Of a stretch of 64,000 nucleotides of DNA, positions 59,334 through 64,000 are shown in pieces. The stretch is from assembly GCF_009763255.1 (NCBI RefSeq), contig NZ_WSJB01000008.1, positions 1 to 64,000 on the forward strand, in the 5' to 3' direction. The first letter of the stretch is position 1. Each line of letters starts with the position of its first letter. This DNA is from Bordetella sp. 02P26C-1. Lineage in GTDB: Bacteria; Pseudomonadota; Gammaproteobacteria; Burkholderiales; Burkholderiaceae_B. The translations under genes and the position numbers were made by a program. Under the pieces are notes generated by a model. That model did not search any database. It was not told the origin of the DNA and saw only the letters and a program-made list of their open reading frames with translations.

Positions 59334-60047
59334 TGTGGATAACTTTGGGTATAACTTTCGGTTTGGGCACCCCTTTTAACGTCCGAACGGTTTCGCCGCT
59401 GGCAGCGTTTTCGGTTTGAATTGCGGAGTTCTGCACAAAAATATGGGTATATCGATTGTGAGCGGTATGAAGACGCCGCATTTGTGGTCATAGGCGCGTT
59501 CTTTCGCAGGTGTGGCCGTTTTTCCTTTGAATTTCAAGGCTTAAGCGAAGGTTTGGCGGCATGGTCTGCTGAATCAGGATCGCTAGATGCGGCACAGTGG
59601 TGCATGCGCAAGGCGGATATTTGAGTCCGGGCGGCTCACTTGTTCACAAAATTATCCCCATCGCTTTTCTATGATTGTTGGGGGGTGGTTGAAGCTAAAA
59701 CGACTCTTCGAATTTTGTGGATATCGGCCGCTTCGAAGCGGTTTTTTTATGCCTTCATGTACTTGTGCTAAATCGACAGGGTTTTGGTGGACGGGGCTAT
59801 GCGCACGGTGGTTCAGATGCTGGGGATAAGTATGTGGCTCGATGTTTATCCGCCGGTGGCTGTGAATAATTGATGAGGGCCCTTTTCACGTGAAACGGTG
59901 CAACGTTGGATGGGGTAGGGGCTAGGTTTGGTAGCTGTAGATAGGGCTTTTGATCTTATTCGTCCGGCGTAGAGCATGGTCCATATTCGTCGGCTCGCTC
60001 TGACAATTTACGAAGGCGGTTCCTATCGTCTCCGGACGTGTGGATAT
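59334..60047. other. Probable oriC: DnaA-box cluster
   Basis: Perfect boxes at 59334-59342 (TGTGGATAA) and 59861-59869 (TGTGAATAA). One-mismatch sites at 59429-59437, 59640-59648, 59652-59660, 59716-59724, 59821-59829 and 60039-60047. The stretch between them is richer in A/T than the surrounding sequence. Origin function is inferred. Confidence 0.6.
59883..59898. other. Degenerate parS-like site
   Basis: CTTTTCACGTGAAACG matches the TGTTTCACGTGAAACA centromere site at 13 of 16 positions, and the CACGTG centre is intact. Weak ParB (or Noc-like) site at best. Confidence 0.4.
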
Positions 60048-60302
60048 CTCTTTCGGATAGGTAGAGGCCGTAAACGGGCGCACGTGGCGCAGCAACTTAG
60101 GCATTCCGCATACTAGTGTTCTGAACTGCTGTGTCGGCTGTGCTCATCATCCTGTTGAAAGTCCGCGTTGTCGGGTTTTCTATATGAGCGGGTCGCGATG
60201 CTGGTACATCGCGACAGAAGCGTTTTAGGATTGCGAGTCCGTTCGATGGGGAATCGACGGAATTCTTTGAATCAGGTCGGGACGGCGATGGCAGTCTGTT
60301 CT

Positions 60303-60318
60303 TGTTTCACGTGAAACA
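60303..60318. other. parS site 1 (perfect)
   Basis: TGTTTCACGTGAAACA, a perfect 16-bp palindrome identical to the chromosomal parS consensus bound by ParB for origin segregation. Confidence 0.9.
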
Positions 60319-60656
60319 CATGAGGGAGAGCGGCCGCTCGCAGCGCTTGGTGTGGGTAGAGCGTAGGTACCTCGTGTGATCGCCGTTCGGCCTCGCTCCA
60401 ATTAGCGACGTACCGATTTGAGTCGCACCTTGCTCCCAGACTTTTCGCAGAGCGGGCCTGTTGTGCAGAATCCGTCGGGCGGGGAGATACGTGTTCACCT
60501 CTATAGTGGACAGGTTTATGCAGACCCTGCGGCAAGGCAGGGGAGGTGTGCCTGCGTGTGCTGCCGCCGGCGGTTAAGGCTTCAATCTTTTCAATGTGCC
60601 CTGACACGTCGGGGCGGGGTAGAGCCTCAACATGCCTGGGATATTGTGCTATTGAC

Positions 60657-60789
60657 GTCCCGGCCGTTGGCCTGAGAGGTGCGCCGGCCCTATCGCAGCG
60701 GCTCGGCCCATGAGCAAGGGCCTCGGTCGCCTTCGGCGACTCCCCGGCGCTCAACGGGCCGGCGCACCCCTCAGGCCAACGACCGGGAC
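60657..60789. repeat. 133-bp element with 34-bp inverted repeats in the origin region
   Basis: Left arm 60657-60690 and right arm 60756-60789 are inverted copies with two mismatches, enclosing 65 bases that contain a smaller GGTCGCC/GGCGACT hairpin. It could be a giant cruciform or RNA hairpin, a MITE-like element or a protein-binding structure. No clear target-site duplication is seen. Confidence 0.75.
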
Positions 60790-61035
60790 TGCGTTGGCGG
60801 CAGGCGACGGCTGTTAGACGTGCTGGGGAAGGGTGTGTGTCGGACCTCTAGGTTGTGCACCGATGGAAGCCATGGGTCGTCGTAAAGCGCTGCGCTTACA
60901 GCGGCGATGACTCTGTAATTACGCTGGTCCACCGCAGCCGCCCCGGGAGGACACATGCCACCTCGCGGGTTTATATGCCTATGGTGACGCTCATGGGAGG
61001 AAATTTGGCCTCATGAGCGCATTGCTCGCGGCGTA

Positions 61036-61051
61036 TGTTCCACGTGGAACA
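61036..61051. other. parS site 2
   Basis: TGTTCCACGTGGAACA, a perfect 16-bp palindrome; it fits the parS consensus with C/G at the fifth position and its mate. Confidence 0.85.
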
Positions 61052-61776
61052 CTGTATGGAAAGCATGAGCGGTCGGGCATTGCCGACTTATGCTGCGCGG
61101 GACACTCTCCGAATTCCGGGCTTCGATCATGAGTGCGGCTCGAGGAGTGTTTCTAGAAGGGCCCTCTGAATGACTATGCCCAACATGGAGCCTCTGCGGC
61201 GCCGATTGTCTCAACTGAGGTGTATAGCCCTTTAGGAAATCCAACGCTTGGCAGCCACACCGAACTGTTTATTGGTGGTGGTGCGCAGCATCGTGTCGCC
61301 GTATGGCTAGCTCTGCTGGCCTCATACTTTATTTAAGACCACTCGCGCGCTGCCTATCGATCGGTGGATCTACGTCAGTTGGCACCCGGCTGGTGATACG
61401 TGCCGAAACGCCCCATCCCGGTTTTTGATGAGCTAGGTTTACCGCTGTGCTGTATCGAAGGGCCGGCAACGAGCCATGGGAGGTGGGCATGTCCCTCTCG
61501 CAAAGGCCATCCTTCCTGTGTAACGCCTAGGCACGTGTGTCGCCGTTCCGTCTAATGTGTTTTATAACGTAGCGACGTAGCGACGCGGCGATCTTGTTCT
61601 GGGCCTGGGATGTATGCGCCACATAAGGCTGAATCCGTGGCCTGAGAATTGACATGGTTAGTGGACCCGCCCTGGCCTCGGGTTTGGGGCTCGCGCCTTC
61701 GCTGATGAAAGAGCAGGCGATCGAATGGTTGTTGGCGCGCGCTTGGCTGCGGATTAGCCCAATGCAAGATGGCCGA

Positions 61777-61792
61777 TGTTCCACGTGAAACA
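61777..61792. other. parS site 3
   Basis: TGTTCCACGTGAAACA. The symmetry extends outward to 24 bases (61773-61796, CCGA...TCGG), apart from the single C/A mismatch. Confidence 0.87.
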
Positions 61793-61959
61793 TCGGCAGA
61801 CTCTGCCTTCCTGGCGTTAATCGCCTTACCGTGTACGGGCACGTGGGGTCCAGGCGGCATTAGCCGTCCGGTGCGGACTTTTAGGTAAAGCGGACGGCCC
61901 GCAGCCGCAGTAATACGGACCCGAAGCTGCAGTAGCTGCCCAGATACAACTTCGTTCAC

Positions 61960-61975
61960 TGTTCCACGTGAAACA
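61960..61975. other. parS site 4, at the mnmG promoter
   Basis: TGTTCCACGTGAAACA. It overlaps the -35 position of the mnmG promoter, so ParB binding could influence mnmG-rsmG (and probably parAB) transcription. Confidence 0.87.
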
Positions 61976-61997
61976 ACTTCGCTCCCGCCACTATAAT
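61969..61997 (+). promoter_or_regulatory. Promoter of mnmG
   Basis: A perfect -10 TATAAT at 61992-61997. The -35 position, 17 bases upstream, is TGAAAC (61969-61974), lying inside parS site 4. The start codon is at 62031, giving a short leader of about 27 bases. Confidence 0.6.
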
Positions 61998-62030
61998 GTG
62001 GTTTATCAAGCTCTTTCATCAGCCCTCATC

Positions 62031-63950
62031 ATGAATTACCCGCGCGAATTTGACGTTATAGTCGTCGGCGGCGGCCATGCCGGTACCGAAGCGGCATTGG
62101 CGGCGGCGCGCATTGGCGCCAAGACCCTGCTCCTTACCCACAACATCGAAACTCTCGGTCAGATGTCCTGCAACCCGTCGATTGGCGGGATCGGCAAGGG
62201 GCATCTGGTTAAAGAGGTGGACGCCCTGGGTGGCGCAATGGCTCTGGCCACCGACGAATCCGGTATTCAGTTCCGCATCCTTAACGGCTCGAAAGGGCCG
62301 GCGGTGCGAGCGACGCGTGCTCAAGCGGACCGTGTGCTGTATCGCAAAGCGATCCGCTCGCGCCTGGAGAACCAGCCCAATTTGTGGATCTTCCAACAAG
62401 CTGTGGAAGACCTCATGGTGGAAGGCGATCGCGTGGTTGGCGCGGTGGTTCAGATAGGTCTGCAGTTTCGCGCGCGCACGGTGGTACTTACCGCCGGTAC
62501 GTTCTTGAACGGCCTGATTCACGTTGGGCTGCAAAATTACTCGGGCGGTAGGGCAGGGGATCCCCCGGCGATCTCGCTGGGTCAACGTCTGAAAGAGCTG
62601 AAGCTGCCTCAAGGCCGTCTGAAGACCGGCACGCCTCCTCGCATTGACGGACGCACGATTAATTACAGCGTGCTTGAGGAGCAACCCGGTGATCTGGATC
62701 CGGTACCCGTCTTTTCGTTCCTGGGTAACGCGGCTATGCATCCGCGCCAACTGCCTTGCTGGATCACGCATACGAATGCGCGCACGCATGACATCATTCG
62801 CGGGGGGCTGGACCGCTCGCCGATGTATAGCGGCGTTATCGAAGGAGTAGGTCCGCGGTATTGTCCTTCTATCGAGGACAAGATCCATCGCTTCGCCGAT
62901 AAAGAATCGCATCAGGTATTTCTGGAGCCGGAGGGCCTGGACACACACGAGGTGTATCCCAACGGCGTGTCGACCAGCTTGCCTTTCGACGTGCAATGGG
63001 ACTTGATCCATTCACTCCCGGGGTTGGAAAACGCACACATTTTGCGTCCGGGTTACGCCATTGAGTACGACTACTTCGATCCACGTGGATTGAAATCGAC
63101 ACTCGAGACCAAGGCAATATCGGGCCTGTATTTCGCTGGCCAGATCAACGGTACGACGGGCTACGAAGAGGCAGCTGCGCAGGGTCTGCTCGCGGGCGCC
63201 AACGCGGCGTTGCAAGCATTGGATCGAGAGCAATGGACGCCACGTCGGGATGAAGCGTATCTGGGCGTCCTAGTCGATGATTTGGTCACCCGCGGCGTGA
63301 CCGAGCCATACCGCATGTTCACTTCGCGTGCCGAGTACCGCCTCAGCCTGCGCGAGGACAATGCCGATCTGCGTCTGACGGAGATCGGTCGCAAGTTGGG
63401 TCTGGTGGATGATGCGCGCTGGGATGCCTTTAGTCGTAAACGGGACGCGGTCGCTGCCGAAATCGAACGTTTGAAGTCGACTTGGGTTACCCCCCGGAGC
63501 TTCCCCGCGGAAGACGCCGAAAAGCTGCTGGGCAAGGCAATTGAACGTGAGTACTCACTAGCAGATCTGTTGAAGCGGCCGTCGGTGACCTACGAGACGC
63601 TGATGAGCGCGACGCTTGCCGACGGCAGCCTGCTGGCCGGGCCCGGCGTGAGGGATGACGACGTGCTGGCCGAGCAAGTCGAGATTCAGGTTAAGTACGC
63701 CGGCTACATCGCGCGCCAGCAAGACGAGGTGCAAAAACACCTCGCGCACGAGCAGCAACGGATTCCAGCTGATCTGGACTACGACGCCGTCAGCAGTCTG
63801 TCGTTCGAAGTCCGCCAGAAACTCAAGGCACATCGGCCCGAAACCATCGGCCAGGCGGCCCGCATTTCCGGCGTGACGCCCGCGGCAATATCGTTACTCC
63901 TCATTCACCTGAAGCGCCTGCATTACGGCTCGCGCAAGCAAGCCGCATGA
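62031..63950 (+). CDS. mnmG: tRNA uridine-5-carboxymethylaminomethyl(34) synthesis enzyme MnmG
   Basis: A 639-residue FAD enzyme (GidA) from ATG 62031 ([20 protein letters not shown]); the longer frame from 61968 reads through the promoter and parS site. The FAD-binding [49 protein letters not shown] and the catalytic Cys regions are present, and [17 protein letters not shown] closes the FAD domain. The C-terminal helical domain (about 470-639) binds MnmE. The pair modifies U34 of tRNAs. Its TGA overlaps the rsmG ATG. Confidence 0.98.
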   Translation: MNYPREFDVIVVGGGHAGTEAALAAARIGAKTLLLTHNIETLGQMSCNPSIGGIGKGHLVKEVDALGGAMALATDESGIQFRILNGSKGPAVRATRAQADRVLYRKAIRSRLENQPNLWIFQQAVEDLMVEGDRVVGAVVQIGLQFRARTVVLTAGTFLNGLIHVGLQNYSGGRAGDPPAISLGQRLKELKLPQGRLKTGTPPRIDGRTINYSVLEEQPGDLDPVPVFSFLGNAAMHPRQLPCWITHTNARTHDIIRGGLDRSPMYSGVIEGVGPRYCPSIEDKIHRFADKESHQVFLEPEGLDTHEVYPNGVSTSLPFDVQWDLIHSLPGLENAHILRPGYAIEYDYFDPRGLKSTLETKAISGLYFAGQINGTTGYEEAAAQGLLAGANAALQALDREQWTPRRDEAYLGVLVDDLVTRGVTEPYRMFTSRAEYRLSLREDNADLRLTEIGRKLGLVDDARWDAFSRKRDAVAAEIERLKSTWVTPRSFPAEDAEKLLGKAIEREYSLADLLKRPSVTYETLMSATLADGSLLAGPGVRDDDVLAEQVEIQVKYAGYIARQQDEVQKHLAHEQQRIPADLDYDAVSSLSFEVRQKLKAHRPETIGQAARISGVTPAAISLLLIHLKRLHYGSRKQAA

Positions 63951-64000
63951 GCGCCGCGACCGAGGTCCGGCTCGCGCAACAGCTCCAGCATGCCTGCGAC
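63947..64000 (+). CDS. rsmG: 16S rRNA m7G527 methyltransferase RsmG, 5' end only
   Basis: The ATG in an ATGA overlap with mnmG opens a frame ([18 protein letters not shown]) that runs off the window. Position immediately after mnmG identifies it as rsmG (gidB); the visible 18 residues alone are not diagnostic. parA and parB would be expected next. Confidence 0.8.
   Translation, partial: MSAATEVRLAQQLQHACD

Larger units (their letters stand above)
59234..62030. other. 2.8-kb non-coding origin/centromere region
   Basis: No credible gene is present; the short frames found here lack ribosome binding sites and family motifs. The region holds a DnaA-box cluster (59334-60047), a large inverted repeat (60657-60789) and parS sites. 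In Bordetella-type genomes numbering starts at gidA (mnmG), consistent with oriC being here. Confidence 0.7.

Noticed and set aside
59421-61793. Several 60-160 codon frames in the origin region
   Set aside because: No ribosome binding sites, no motifs, biased composition, and they run across parS sites and the large inverted repeat.

Overview
The window is a 64 kb, GC-rich piece of a betaproteobacterial chromosome, most like the Alcaligenaceae (Bordetella/Achromobacter relatives). Three things support this: the gene sequences, several Bug-type tripartite tricarboxylate receptors, and the gene order dnaA-dnaN-gyrB (no recF between) divergent from rpmH-rnpA-yidD-yidC. The window ends in mnmG (gidA) and the first codons of rsmG. 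A 2.8 kb non-coding stretch before mnmG carries four near-perfect parS sites, a weaker fifth and a cluster of DnaA boxes. It is probably the replication origin/centromere region, separated here from dnaA by 26 kb.

Layout. 1-9997: the 3' part of a glycine-rich autotransporter, a large ankyrin-like protein, and a tight five-gene catabolic cluster (TauD-like dioxygenase, LysR regulator, nitrilase-family hydrolase, RraA-like protein, Bug receptor). 10104-17825: a PAS-GAF-GGDEF-EAL protein whose probable true start lies across a run of ten C (phase-variation candidate), a cupin lipoprotein, an AtzH/HpxZ-like protein, DedA, a choloylglycine hydrolase-family enzyme, an MFS exporter and a small P-loop ATPase. 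18031-27565: an accessory block with three exported proteins in a row (caspase-like protease, beta-propeller/caspase-like protease, TPR-alpha/beta hydrolase) and an APH(6)-like kinase; copies of a dispersed hairpin repeat lie at its edges.

27871-35860: gyrB, dnaN, dnaA (minus) and rpmH, rnpA, yidD, yidC (plus). 36047-48239: catalase, a low-affinity iron permease-like protein, a Ca2+/H+ antiporter, a small exported peptide with a conspicuous operator-like inverted repeat, an M20 amidohydrolase with a complete dipeptide-type ABC transporter, and mnmE. 48305-57447: a NarX-like kinase with a receiver-only partner, an Ada protein missing three of four N-terminal zinc cysteines, and a complete tctDE-tctCBA system. 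57584-64000: an aminotransferase, cspA with a foldable leader, the oriC/parS region, mnmG and the start of rsmG.

The best candidates for something undescribed are the exported caspase/caspase/hydrolase module, the C-tract-controlled cyclic-di-GMP protein, and the small exported peptide gene at 39.5 kb. Functional calls rest on motifs and general family knowledge; no database search was run.
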